Shown: positions 1 to 6,365, counted from the first letter of the stretch. The stretch: 10,446 bases of DNA from an uncultured Collinsella sp. (GCA_902490095.1 CABUCQ010000068.1:1-10446), one strand, 5' to 3'. Made by a program: numbers and translations. Notes: a model not told the origin generated them from the letters alone.

Positions 1-611
1 GGACCCATGAGTCCCTTGTGGCCAGTAAAGCACACCACGTCGAGCCCCATGGCCTGCATATCGATATGCGCCGTGCCGGCAGACTGCGAGGCATCGACGA
101 TCACCAGCGCGCCGGCCGCATGGGCCATGGCGGCCACGCGCGCAATGTCGACCTCATTGCCGGTCACATTGGAGGCGTGCGTCACCACCACAGCACGCGT
201 GGCCGGCGTGACCAACCGCTCGAGCTCGTCGTAGTCGAGCACGCCGTTGGTATCACAGCCCGCATGCTCAACCGTCACACCCTGCTCTGCCGCCAGGCGG
301 TTGAGCGGACGCAGTACGGAGTTGTGCTCGAGCACCGTTGTGACCACACGGTCGCCGGGGCGCACCACGCCATTGATGACGGTGTTGAGCGCCGCGGTGG
401 AGTTGGGCGTAAAACAAACATGGTCAGCACGCGGGCAGCCCAGCAAGCGCGCAAGCTTGGCGCGGCAGCCGTGGATGGTACGTGCCGCATCGAGCGCACC
501 CGAGGTGGCACCGCGCCCAGCATTGCCGAGCGAGCACATCGCCTGCGTCACGGCATCGATGACCGTCTGCGGCTTGTGCATGGTCGTCGCCGCGTTATCC
601 AGGTAGATCAT
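1..611 (-). CDS. Cysteine desulfurase / selenocysteine lyase-like enzyme, N-terminal part (cut by window edge)
   Basis: PLP-dependent class V aminotransferase-fold enzyme that would release sulfur (or selenium) from cysteine (or selenocysteine) as a persulfide or selenide. About 203 residues are present. The start MIYLDNAATT is typical of the family, followed by the NST-AALN segment, VLEHNSVLRP, THASNVTG, the cofactor-contacting DASQSAGT and the Schiff-base lysine in FTGHKGLMGP at about residue 199. The catalytic cysteine loop and small domain lie beyond the left edge. The resemblance is to the subgroup of desulfurases found beside selD and yedF rather than to housekeeping IscS. The ATG overlaps the stop of the preceding gene in an ATGA, so translation is probably coupled. 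No frameshift or internal stop was found when the frame was translated by hand. Whether it prefers cysteine or selenocysteine cannot be told from this part. Confidence 0.93.
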   Translation of the reverse strand, partial: MIYLDNAATTMHKPQTVIDAVTQAMCSLGNAGRGATSGALDAARTIHGCRAKLARLLGCPRADHVCFTPNSTAALNTVINGVVRPGDRVVTTVLEHNSVLRPLNRLAAEQGVTVEHAGCDTNGVLDYDELERLVTPATRAVVVTHASNVTGNEVDIARVAAMAHAAGALVIVDASQSAGTAHIDMQAMGLDVVCFTGHKGLMG

Positions 612-859
612 CGCACGACCTCCCACATATTAATCACGGTATAGCCCTCAGTGGGAACGCCCGCCGCGGCGAGTTCGCCGCGCAGCAGCTCCTCATCGAC
701 AGGCAACGCCTTCCACGCCAAACCGCAGCCGGCAGCGACCTCCCCGGGCACGGGAATCGTCCGCCCGGGAAGACCGCGCTCGATGCACAGGGACTCGCAA
801 CCCATGGCGGCCGCCGTGGTGGGAAACGTGATGACAAGCGCCGGGCGCTTCTCCCTCAT
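608..859 (-). CDS. DUF3343 small putative Se/S-carrier-like protein
   Basis: An 83-residue protein of the DUF3343 family, which is described as a putative selenium/sulfur carrier; its biochemistry is not established. The sequence shows the family pattern: a hydrophobic first strand followed by TFPTTAAAM, then IPVPGEVAAGCGLAW with a single conserved cysteine at residue 45, and a final strand near YTVINMWEV. I chose the ATG at 859 because GGAG lies 5 nt upstream; a TTG further upstream at 874 has no such support. It starts 19 nt after yedF ends and overlaps the desulfurase gene by 4 nt (ATGA), so it sits exactly between a YedF and a desulfurase. This position suggests that it hands chalcogen from one to the other, which is inference. 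Family call from pattern recognition only. Confidence 0.85.
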   Translation of the reverse strand: MREKRPALVITFPTTAAAMGCESLCIERGLPGRTIPVPGEVAAGCGLAWKALPVDEELLRGELAAAGVPTEGYTVINMWEVVR

Positions 860-878
860 GGCAACTCCAACCAATACG

Positions 879-1505
879 CTACGGGCGCACGACGCGCACG
901 GCCTGCTCCATCTTCTCCACGATCACGTACATGTTGGTGACCTCGCCCACCGCAAGCTGGTCCTTAATGCCAAAGTGGTCCAGGCAGGTACCGCAGGTGA
1001 GAATCTCGACACCCTGCTCCGCCAAGCCCTTCAGGTCATCGAGCACCGGCGAGCCCTCGACGGTGAGCTTGGCACCGCCGTTGTAAAACAGCATAGTCGC
1101 GGGCAGCTCCTCCTGCTGCGTCACGGCAAAGATGAAGGCCTTCATGAGCTTGTGGCCCAGCTCATCGTCGCCGCGGCCCATGCAGTCGGTGTAGACGGAA
1201 ATGACGAGCTTGCCCTTGCCGGCGCTGGCATTACAGAAGACAGCGCCATCCTGCTCGGGATCGGCCACGGCAACGGCGCCAGAGGTCGCCACGGTCACGT
1301 GCCACTCGGCGTCAGAAACCTTCTCGACCGAGGCCGTGCAACCCTTCTCCTGCGCCATCTTGGAGATGTTCTTGACGGCGGTCTCGTTATCGACCGAGGT
1401 CACGACGGTGCCCTCGCCATCGAGCTGCTTCAGAGCTTTGAGCGTCTTGACGACGGGCAGCGGGCAGGCATCGCCCATGGCATTGACTTCAATCTTGGTA
1501 GACAT
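879..1505 (-). CDS. yedF: YedF-type selenium metabolism protein (TusA domain + DsrE-like domain)
   Basis: A 208-residue cytoplasmic protein that marks selenium-using genomes; proposed to carry or pass selenium/sulfur, exact reaction unknown. Residues 1-75 form a TusA/SirA-like domain with the CPLP motif (Cys14) in NAMGDACPLPVVKTLKAL. After a linker rich in Ala, residues about 98-208 form a DsrE-like domain starting KLVISVYTDCMGRGDDELG and holding the cysteine pair CGTC (Cys171, Cys174) in EILTCGTCLDHFGI. This domain order and length are those of the selenium-metabolism YedF family. The ATG at 1505 has AAAGGA 6 nt upstream; the frame stays open upstream to 1610, but that extension would run into the end of selD and has no family similarity. 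It lies 59 nt downstream of selD, across a hairpin, and 19 nt before the DUF3343 gene. Confidence 0.92.
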   Translation of the reverse strand: MSTKIEVNAMGDACPLPVVKTLKALKQLDGEGTVVTSVDNETAVKNISKMAQEKGCTASVEKVSDAEWHVTVATSGAVAVADPEQDGAVFCNASAGKGKLVISVYTDCMGRGDDELGHKLMKAFIFAVTQQEELPATMLFYNGGAKLTVEGSPVLDDLKGLAEQGVEILTCGTCLDHFGIKDQLAVGEVTNMYVIVEKMEQAVRVVRP

Positions 1506-1524
1506 AGTTTTTCCTTTCAAAAGG

Positions 1525-1548
1525 GACCGCCCAGAACAGTAGGCGGTC
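1525..1548 (-). terminator. Stem-loop between selD and yedF, possible attenuator
   Basis: On the minus strand GACCGCC and GGCGGTC form a perfect 7-bp GC-rich stem around a 10-nt loop, followed at once by CCCTTTTG. The T run is short, so this would be a leaky terminator or an mRNA-processing or stability structure that sets the selD:yedF ratio, not a full stop. The yedF ribosome-binding site lies just downstream of it. Role inferred from structure only. Confidence 0.45.
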
Positions 1549-1564
1549 GCATAAACGGTTTTCC

Positions 1565-2614
1565 TTAATGCACAACGCGAACGGCAGGACCGCCTGGCAC
1601 CGGCTCGCACACGCGACCGACGACGGCGGCGATGCGACCCTCGGCATGCAGACGGCGCGCAAGCTCATCCACATCGGCAGCAGGTGCCGCGATAAGCAGG
1701 CCACCAGACGTCTGCGGATCGTACAGCGCATCCAGCATGCCCGGCTCCAGGTCCTCGTCGGCAGCCACGCGCGGGCCAAAGAAGTCCTGGTTGCGGTAGG
1801 AGCCCGCGGGGATAATGCCCAGACGCGCCATGTCGAGCACCTGGTCAAAGAGCGGTACCGCCCCCGACGCAAGCTCAACTTGCACGCCCGAGCCCTCGGC
1901 CATCTCGCACGCGTGCCCGATCAGACCAAAGCCCGTAATGTCGGTGCAGCCGTGAAGCTCAAGTCCCTCGGCCAGACGAATCGGAGCCTCGTTGAGGGTG
2001 CGCATCGAGTCAAACATGGCCGCGGCCTCGTCCTGCTCGATGAGCTCGCCCTTAATGGCCGTGGTGATAATGCCCGAGCCGATCGCCTTGGTCAGCAGCA
2101 GAACATCGCCCACGCGTGCGCCGCTGTTGGCGAGCATGCGGTCGAGCGCGACAAAGCCGCTCACAGACAGGCCATACTTGGGCTCGTCGTCGTTGATGGT
2201 ATGGCCGCCCGCGATGGAGCAACCCGCCTCGACGCACTTGTCGGCGCCGCCCGCCAGAATCTGGCCGGCGACCTCGATGCCCAGGCAGCTCGGGATGCAC
2301 AGCAAGTTCATGGCATGGCTCGGCCGCCCGCCCATGGCGTAGATGTCCGACAGCGAGTTGGCCGCGGCGATCTGGCCAAAGAGGAACGGGTCGTCGACCA
2401 TCGGTGGGAAGAAGTCGATGGACTGCACGAGCCCCAGGTTCTCCCCTACGCGGAAGACGCTCGCATCGTCGGAGGTATCGAACCCTACGAGCAGGTTGTC
2501 GTTATGCACATTGGGTAAATCGCCCAGGACCTGGGCGAGGGCTCCGGGAGCCAACTTAGCGGCTCAACCGCTCGCGGCCGTCATGGACGTGAGCCTAATC
2601 TGATCGTCAGCCAT
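1565..2614 (-). CDS. selD: Selenophosphate synthetase SelD, selenocysteine-containing (TGA at codon 17)
   Basis: Makes selenophosphate from selenide and ATP, the selenium donor for Sec-tRNA, selenouridine and labile-Se hydroxylases. The product is 349 residues with selenocysteine, against about 347 in E. coli. The N-terminus reads MADDQIRLTSM..SG-U-AAKLAPG: the in-frame TGA (2564-2566) is codon 17, the position of catalytic Cys17 in E. coli, and the essential lysine follows at 20. The second E. coli cysteine (19) is alanine here. Other landmarks are SDDASVF (48-54), DFFPPMVDDPFLFG (67-80), SDIYAMGG (89-96), GGHTIND (136-142) and DPQTSGGLL from about 299. The ATG at 2614 has AGGAGG 5 nt upstream. 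A gene caller that treats TGA as stop would begin at a TTG at 2554 and lose both catalytic residues. The gene follows the activase by 70 nt. Confidence 0.96.
2521..2537 (-). promoter_or_regulatory. Bacterial SECIS hairpin in selD
   Basis: In the mRNA, CGCCCAG-GUC-CUGGGCG forms a perfect 7-bp stem with a GUC loop, beginning 26 nt after the UGA; the apical loop is 33 nt from it. Bacterial SECIS elements are hairpins inside the coding region with a guanine at the start of the apical loop, about 16-37 nt from the UGA, read by SelB. The apical CAGGUC-CUG closely resembles the loop of the E. coli fdhF SECIS. A second, smaller stem (GGCTC/GAGCC, positions 2540-2552 region) lies between and could form instead. 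Assignment by eye, no folding was run. Confidence 0.8.
2564..2566 (-). other. In-frame TGA read as selenocysteine (SelD residue 17)
   Basis: The TGA interrupts an otherwise continuous SelD frame from the ATG at 2614 to the TAA at 1565. It falls exactly on the catalytic Cys/Sec position (E. coli Cys17), three residues before the conserved lysine. Selenocysteine at this site is known in SelD of many selenium-using bacteria, so recoding is far more likely than a nonsense mutation. SelA, SelB and tRNA-Sec are required and are not in this window. Confidence 0.93.
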
Positions 2615-2684
2615 CGATACCTCCTCTCATCGGTCAATCATTTTCTCCCAGTATACGCATGAATGCGAGCCTGCGGCGGATGCA

Positions 2685-3449
2685 TTAATTGAGCGCCTGT
2701 GCGCGAATCGCCGCGCCAATCGCTCCGGCAAAGCGAGCCTGGGGCGAGGTGGTCACCGGCGACCCCAGCAGCTCGCCCAACCGCTCCACCACGAAGGCGT
2801 TCTCGCACAGGCCACCGGTCAGGTAGTACGGGGCGCCCGCGGCCTGCCCGGCCATGGTCGCCACGCGCGAGACCACGCTGTCGATCACGCCACGTGCAAT
2901 GTTCTCGCGCGGCTCACCGCGACCGATCAGGCTGATGACCTCGCTTTCGGCAAACACCGTGCACATGCTGCTGATCTTGGTGGGCTCACCGGAACGCGCA
3001 AGGTCGGCCATCTGCTGTTGGGAAATACCCAGACGGTCGGCCATGATCTCCAAAAAGCGCCCCGTACCGGCAGCGCACTTGTCGTTCATGGCGAACTTGG
3101 CCACGCGGCCACTTTTAAGCTGAATGACCTTGGTGTCCTGGCCGCCCACGTCAATCACCGTGCCGTGATCGCCAAACAGGCGCACGGCACCGGTGCCGTG
3201 GCAGGTGATCTCGGTCACGACCTTGTGCGCATAGGGCACGGCGACACGGCCGTAGCCGGTCGCGATCACACGCACGTCGTCGGCAGCCACGTCATAACCC
3301 GCCGCTGCCAGTGCCTCGCGCAGCCGCTCGGCAGCATCGACCGAGGAGAACCCGGTTGGCTGCACGCACGTCCACGACACCGAACCCTCCCCGTCGACCA
3401 CAGCAGCCTTAGCCGCCGTAGACCCGATATCGATCCCGATCCCTATCAT
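2685..3449 (-). CDS. ATP-dependent activase of the 2-hydroxyacyl-CoA dehydratase/double-cubane reductase type (HgdC/YjiL-like)
   Basis: A 254-residue ASKHA-fold ATPase that, in this family, works as a homodimer bridging one [4Fe-4S] cluster and uses ATP hydrolysis to fire single very-low-potential electrons into its partner protein. Visible motifs are the first phosphate loop GIDIGSTAAKAA (5-16), the second VIDVGGQDTK (98-107), and the two cluster cysteines Cys125 in NDKCAAGTGRF and Cys163 in SSMCTVFAESEV; YYLTGGLCEN (208-217) is the adenosine motif. Length and motifs match the CoA-substrate-enzyme activase family. The ATG at 3449 has GGAG 6 nt upstream. It follows the two presumed partner genes, separated by a palindromic repeat, and precedes selD by 70 nt. 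Specific partner and substrate are not determined by the sequence. Confidence 0.93.
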   Translation of the reverse strand: MIGIGIDIGSTAAKAAVVDGEGSVSWTCVQPTGFSSVDAAERLREALAAAGYDVAADDVRVIATGYGRVAVPYAHKVVTEITCHGTGAVRLFGDHGTVIDVGGQDTKVIQLKSGRVAKFAMNDKCAAGTGRFLEIMADRLGISQQQMADLARSGEPTKISSMCTVFAESEVISLIGRGEPRENIARGVIDSVVSRVATMAGQAAGAPYYLTGGLCENAFVVERLGELLGSPVTTSPQARFAGAIGAAIRAQALN

Positions 3450-3501
3450 GGCTCTCTCCCAATCTAAACATCAAAGGTAGCGGCGCGTTCAGGCGCCTTA
3501 G

Positions 3502-3610
3502 CTCTAGGTTTCTCAGGTGCCGGAGATTGCCCCGAAAGAGGAGCGCAGCGTACTTTGGGTACGCAAGCGACGGTTTGAGGAGCAAGATCCGGTGCCTGAG
3601 GAAGCTAGAG
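3502..3610 (+). repeat. Structured palindromic intergenic repeat, copy B
   Basis: Arms 3502-3523 and 3589-3610 can pair over 22 positions with one mismatch and three G-T pairs on the plus strand. Inside are a conserved two-by-two purine internal loop, a second stem (TTGCCCC/GGAGCAA, one mismatch) and an apical hairpin GCGTAC-TTTGG-GTACGC (3548-3564). The core 3509-3603 aligns with copy A (4810-4903) at about 84% by eye, with one single-base gap. The right arm overlaps the last codons and stop of the dehydratase-family gene that ends at 3605. Also in this 155-nt gap, a small hairpin GGCGC-N6-GCGCC lies at 3482-3497. Likely a dispersed genome repeat of the REP or MITE kind; function unknown. 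Confidence 0.85.
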
Positions 3611-4768
3611 AGTTTCGATGAAGGCGACGATGCGCGTCTCGATCTGGCCCATGTCACCGTTGCTGTAGTCGGTCTCGATCTTCATATACGGAATACCCGC
3701 ACCCTCGACGGCCTCCTGCATGCGCGCGCTCTCAACGTTGAAGGTGTGGCACGCCTGGAGCACGCTCTCTACCACGCCATCGACATGGTACTTCTCGCAC
3801 ATGGTCAGCGTGTTCTCCATGCGGCCGTCGTTAGGCGTCATGACCGAGCAGTTGATATCCAGGTAGCGGTCGGCGATGGCGCGCAGAATGTCGGGCGCGT
3901 CTGGGTCGATCATCATAGCCGCCGTGCGCTCACCCGAGCAGTCGTCCATGCACACGACCACGCCGCCGTTGGACTCGATGGTGCGGCCGATCTTGTTAAT
4001 CACACCGCCCACCGGGCAACCGGTGATCAGAATGCGCTTGGCGTCCGCCGCAACCGGGCGCTCGCCCGCGTCGTAGGCCTCGCGCAGCTTGGCGACCTTT
4101 TGCTCCAGCTGCTGCGTATAGGCCTCGATATCAAAGCTGAACGTGCCGGCAAACATGGTGCTCATCAGGTCGACGCAGCTCATGGCCGCCGGCTGGTTGG
4201 CCTGCAGCGCAAACATCTCGAGCTGGGCCGCACGCAAGCGGTTGCGACGACGGACGGCAGCGCGCAGGTCATCGTCGGTAATCGTAATGCCGTAGAAGCC
4301 CTCGAGCTCCTCCTTGAGCAGGCGGCACTCCTCGTACCAGCCTTCACGCTCGTAGGCGCGATCGCGACCCTGCGGAAGATGCAGAATGTGCGTGCGCTTG
4401 AGCTCGTTGAGTAGCTCGTACATCTTCTTCTTGCCGTCGCAGGTGGTCTCGCCGATGATCATGTCGCTAAAGTACGTAAACGGGCACTTTTGCGAGTAGG
4501 CAAAACCGTAGGTCGACTTGATGAGCGGGCAGAGGTTTGCCGGCAGCACCTTCTCGGCCTCGGGAATCACCTCGTCGGACGTGCCGCACAGCGCCACGCT
4601 CGCAGCCCCCGCGGCATCGATAATCTCGAGCGGCGTGTAGCTGCACAGAAAACCGACCAGGCGATTACCCGCCTGCTTATAATCCTTGACGCGAATAAAC
4701 GCCGCCTTGCGCTGCTCGTTGAACTCCTCAAACGTGGATGGCAACGGCTGCTCCATATTTTCCGACAT
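3605..4768 (-). CDS. 2-hydroxyacyl-CoA dehydratase-family protein, double-cubane-cluster reductase type (YjiM-like)
   Basis: A 387-residue anaerobic iron-sulfur protein of the HgdB/YjiM family. It carries six cysteines in family positions: Cys80 (NLCPLIKSTYGF), Cys95 (KCPF), Cys110 (TTCDGKKKMYEL), Cys277 (DDCSGE), Cys307 (INCSVMTPND) and Cys340 (LQACHTF). Classical dehydratase subunits bind one [4Fe-4S] cluster with three cysteines, while double-cubane [8Fe-9S] proteins use six and reduce small molecules with an ATP-driven activase; this sequence fits the latter. The true substrate is unknown. The ATG at 4768 has AAGGAG 4 nt upstream; the frame stays open further to 5128, but that part is the repeat and an out-of-frame overlap with the neighbour. 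It is a paralogue of the next upstream gene, with which it may form a heterodimer, and it is followed by the activase. Confidence 0.9.
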   Translation of the reverse strand: MSENMEQPLPSTFEEFNEQRKAAFIRVKDYKQAGNRLVGFLCSYTPLEIIDAAGAASVALCGTSDEVIPEAEKVLPANLCPLIKSTYGFAYSQKCPFTYFSDMIIGETTCDGKKKMYELLNELKRTHILHLPQGRDRAYEREGWYEECRLLKEELEGFYGITITDDDLRAAVRRRNRLRAAQLEMFALQANQPAAMSCVDLMSTMFAGTFSFDIEAYTQQLEQKVAKLREAYDAGERPVAADAKRILITGCPVGGVINKIGRTIESNGGVVVCMDDCSGERTAAMMIDPDAPDILRAIADRYLDINCSVMTPNDGRMENTLTMCEKYHVDGVVESVLQACHTFNVESARMQEAVEGAGIPYMKIETDYSNGDMGQIETRIVAFIETL

Positions 4769-4805
4769 ATAACTCCTTAACAAACCTTTTGACCAACCAA
4801 GGAAA

Positions 4806-4907
4806 CGGCTTTCCCAGGTGCCCGAGGTTGCCGTGAAAGAGAAGCGCCGCGTACTTTGGTACGCAAACGATGGTTTGAACGGCAAGATCGGGTGCCTGGG
4901 GAAGCCG
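4806..4907 (+). repeat. Structured palindromic intergenic repeat, copy A
   Basis: Arms 4806-4825 and 4888-4907 pair over 20 consecutive positions on the plus strand, three of them G-T. Then come a two-by-two purine internal loop, a perfect 7-bp inner stem TTGCCGT/ACGGCAA (4828-4834 with 4879-4885) and an apical hairpin GCGTAC-TTTG-GTACGC (4849-4864). Compared with copy B, several pairs are changed on both sides (for example C4823-G4890 here against G3522-C3590 there, and C4814-G4899 against T3513-A3599), so the fold is kept while the sequence drifts. It starts 15 nt past the stop of the upstream paralogue and fills most of the 154-nt gap. Confidence 0.87.
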
Positions 4908-4922
4908 CCGGGACGGATACCC

Positions 4923-6206
4923 CTAAATGGTTTCCAAGAAAGCTTCAATGCGCGTCTGCAGCTGGCCGGCGTCCTCACCGGCGTAGTCGGTCGTGATGTG
5001 CATAAACGGAATGCCTGCCTCCTCGGCGGCCTTCTCCACGGCAAACGACTCCATCTCGTAGAGCGTGCAGAACTGCAAGGCCACGTCGACGACGCCGTCG
5101 GCATGCAGGTCCTTGGCCATCTGGACAATGTCCTTCATACGCTGGTCGTTGGGCGTAAAGACGGCGCAGTTGATCTTAAAGTAGCGCTCGGCGATGGCGT
5201 CGAGCATCTCGTCGACCGTCTCGCCGGACTCGTCGACCAGGTCCTTGTAGTAGCGCGAACCCGTGCAGGACTCCTCGCCCACCACAACGCCGCCGGCCTT
5301 CTCGATGAGGTTGAACAGCTTCCAGTTGGGCACGGCCATGGGCGTACCGGTGTACAGGATGCGCTTGGTCCCCTTGGGCGCCACGCCCTCGCCGGCCTCG
5401 ACACGCTGCTCGCACTCAGCCGCCATATCGTTGATGGCTCCGGTCAGACGCGGTGTGTCGTCCATAAAGGCGGCCTGAACGGTCAGCAGGCTGTCGAGAC
5501 CGCTGATGGGCGCCGGATCGGCAGCGCGCGTGGCAGCCAGACGCTGCAGGGCGCGACGCTTCTCGTTGACGGCGTGGATGGCAGCCTTCAGGCGCTCCGG
5601 CGTAATCTTGACGCCGCACTCTTCCTCGATCTTGGCGGCAAGCTTTTTAACCTCGGCCTTCCAGGTCACGAGCGTCGACTCGTCGTGCACGTTGGGGATA
5701 TCCATGACGTACATGTTCTTTTGCGTGGCAAAGAACTCGTAGGCCTTCTTCTTGCCATCGCAGGTGTTCTCGCCCACCACCAGGTCACTCGACTCAATGT
5801 AGGGGCAGACCTCGCCCAGCTTAAAGCCGGCAAAGCTCTTGATGAGCGGGCAGGTGTTGCGCGGCAGATGCTCCTCGACCTTGTCGGTCGCCCAGTCGGC
5901 ACCCGAGCACAGGCCAACGGGGATGCCATCGCAGGCAAGCACGATCTCCTCGGGCACGTACACACAGAACGAACCGACGATCTTGGTGGCCTCGCCGGCC
6001 TCCTTCTTGTCGAGCATCTCCTTAATACGGCCGCTGTGGATGTTGGTGGCGACAAAATCCAGGTAGGACGTGGACTTGAGGCGATTGTTCTGCGTCAGGA
6101 ACATATCGACGTACATCTGGCCCACAGCGCCCAGCAGCATGTCGTGATCGGCAAGATTCATGCCGAGGCTCTCCCACATCGGATGGAAATTGAATTCTTC
6201 AGCCAT
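4923..6206 (-). CDS. 2-hydroxyacyl-CoA dehydratase-family protein, double-cubane-cluster reductase type, first gene of the operon
   Basis: A 427-residue paralogue of the next gene downstream, with about 40 extra N-terminal residues (MAEEFNFHPMWESLG...). Six cysteines match its partner in order and spacing: Cys119 (NTCPLIKSFAGF), Cys134 (VCPYIESSDLVV), Cys149 (NTCDGKKKAYEF), Cys314 (EESCTGSRYY), Cys347 (INCAVFTPND) and Cys380 (LQFCTLYEME). The intervals 119-134-149 equal those of the partner (80-95-110), as does the last one (33). This is the expected ligand set of a double-cubane [8Fe-9S] cluster rather than the three ligands of a classical dehydratase subunit. The activase two genes downstream would be its electron donor. 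The ATG at 6206 is preceded by GAGAGGGG with 7 nt spacing, inside a leader that can mask it. Substrate unknown; a true dehydratase role is possible but less likely. Confidence 0.9.
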   Translation of the reverse strand: MAEEFNFHPMWESLGMNLADHDMLLGAVGQMYVDMFLTQNNRLKSTSYLDFVATNIHSGRIKEMLDKKEAGEATKIVGSFCVYVPEEIVLACDGIPVGLCSGADWATDKVEEHLPRNTCPLIKSFAGFKLGEVCPYIESSDLVVGENTCDGKKKAYEFFATQKNMYVMDIPNVHDESTLVTWKAEVKKLAAKIEEECGVKITPERLKAAIHAVNEKRRALQRLAATRAADPAPISGLDSLLTVQAAFMDDTPRLTGAINDMAAECEQRVEAGEGVAPKGTKRILYTGTPMAVPNWKLFNLIEKAGGVVVGEESCTGSRYYKDLVDESGETVDEMLDAIAERYFKINCAVFTPNDQRMKDIVQMAKDLHADGVVDVALQFCTLYEMESFAVEKAAEEAGIPFMHITTDYAGEDAGQLQTRIEAFLETI

Positions 6207-6209
6207 GAC

Positions 6210-6305
6210 GGTTCCCCTCTCGAACCAAATACGGACAGCTACGGTATTGCTGCACGGCGGGCGGCGAAAACCCAGCCGTGCCTAAACCCGGTATTTTGGG
6301 GAACC
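6210..6305 (-). promoter_or_regulatory. Possible SD / anti-SD switch before the first reductase gene
   Basis: GGTTCCCC (6305-6298) is perfectly complementary over 8 bases to GGGGAACC (6217-6210), which includes the ribosome-binding site of the gene starting at 6206. The same GAACC can instead pair locally with GGTTC (6226-6222), which would leave GAGAGGG exposed in a loop. The two pairings exclude each other, and a 10-bp hairpin (6252-6281) lies between the distant partners. This is the layout of a translational expression platform; a ligand or trigger is not evident. Confidence 0.45.
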
Positions 6306-6365
6306 TGCTTTGCGGTCGATTATTTAGTTGTGCGTCGTCTCTCCCGGAGCCGTGAACATACCTGC

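Noticed and set aside
1506..1610. 35-residue upstream extension of YedF
   Set aside because: It would overlap the end of selD and the intergenic hairpin; the ATG at 1505 has a good ribosome-binding site and matches the family start.
651..2518. Plus-strand open frames of about 300 codons opposite yedF and selD
   Set aside because: Antisense shadows of clear selenium genes in GC-rich DNA; composition rich in His, Arg and Ala without domain features.
4769..5128. N-terminal extension of the 387-residue reductase through the repeat
   Set aside because: The extension overlaps the upstream gene in another frame and crosses the palindromic repeat; the ATG at 4768 has its own AAGGAG and begins at the family's natural N-terminus.
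3605..6206. Classical 2-hydroxyglutaryl-CoA dehydratase (HgdA/HgdB) pair
   Set aside because: Each protein has six matching cysteines and the TCDGKKK motif of the YjiM/double-cubane type, and no CoA transferase, acyl-CoA dehydrogenase or other fermentation gene accompanies them in the window.
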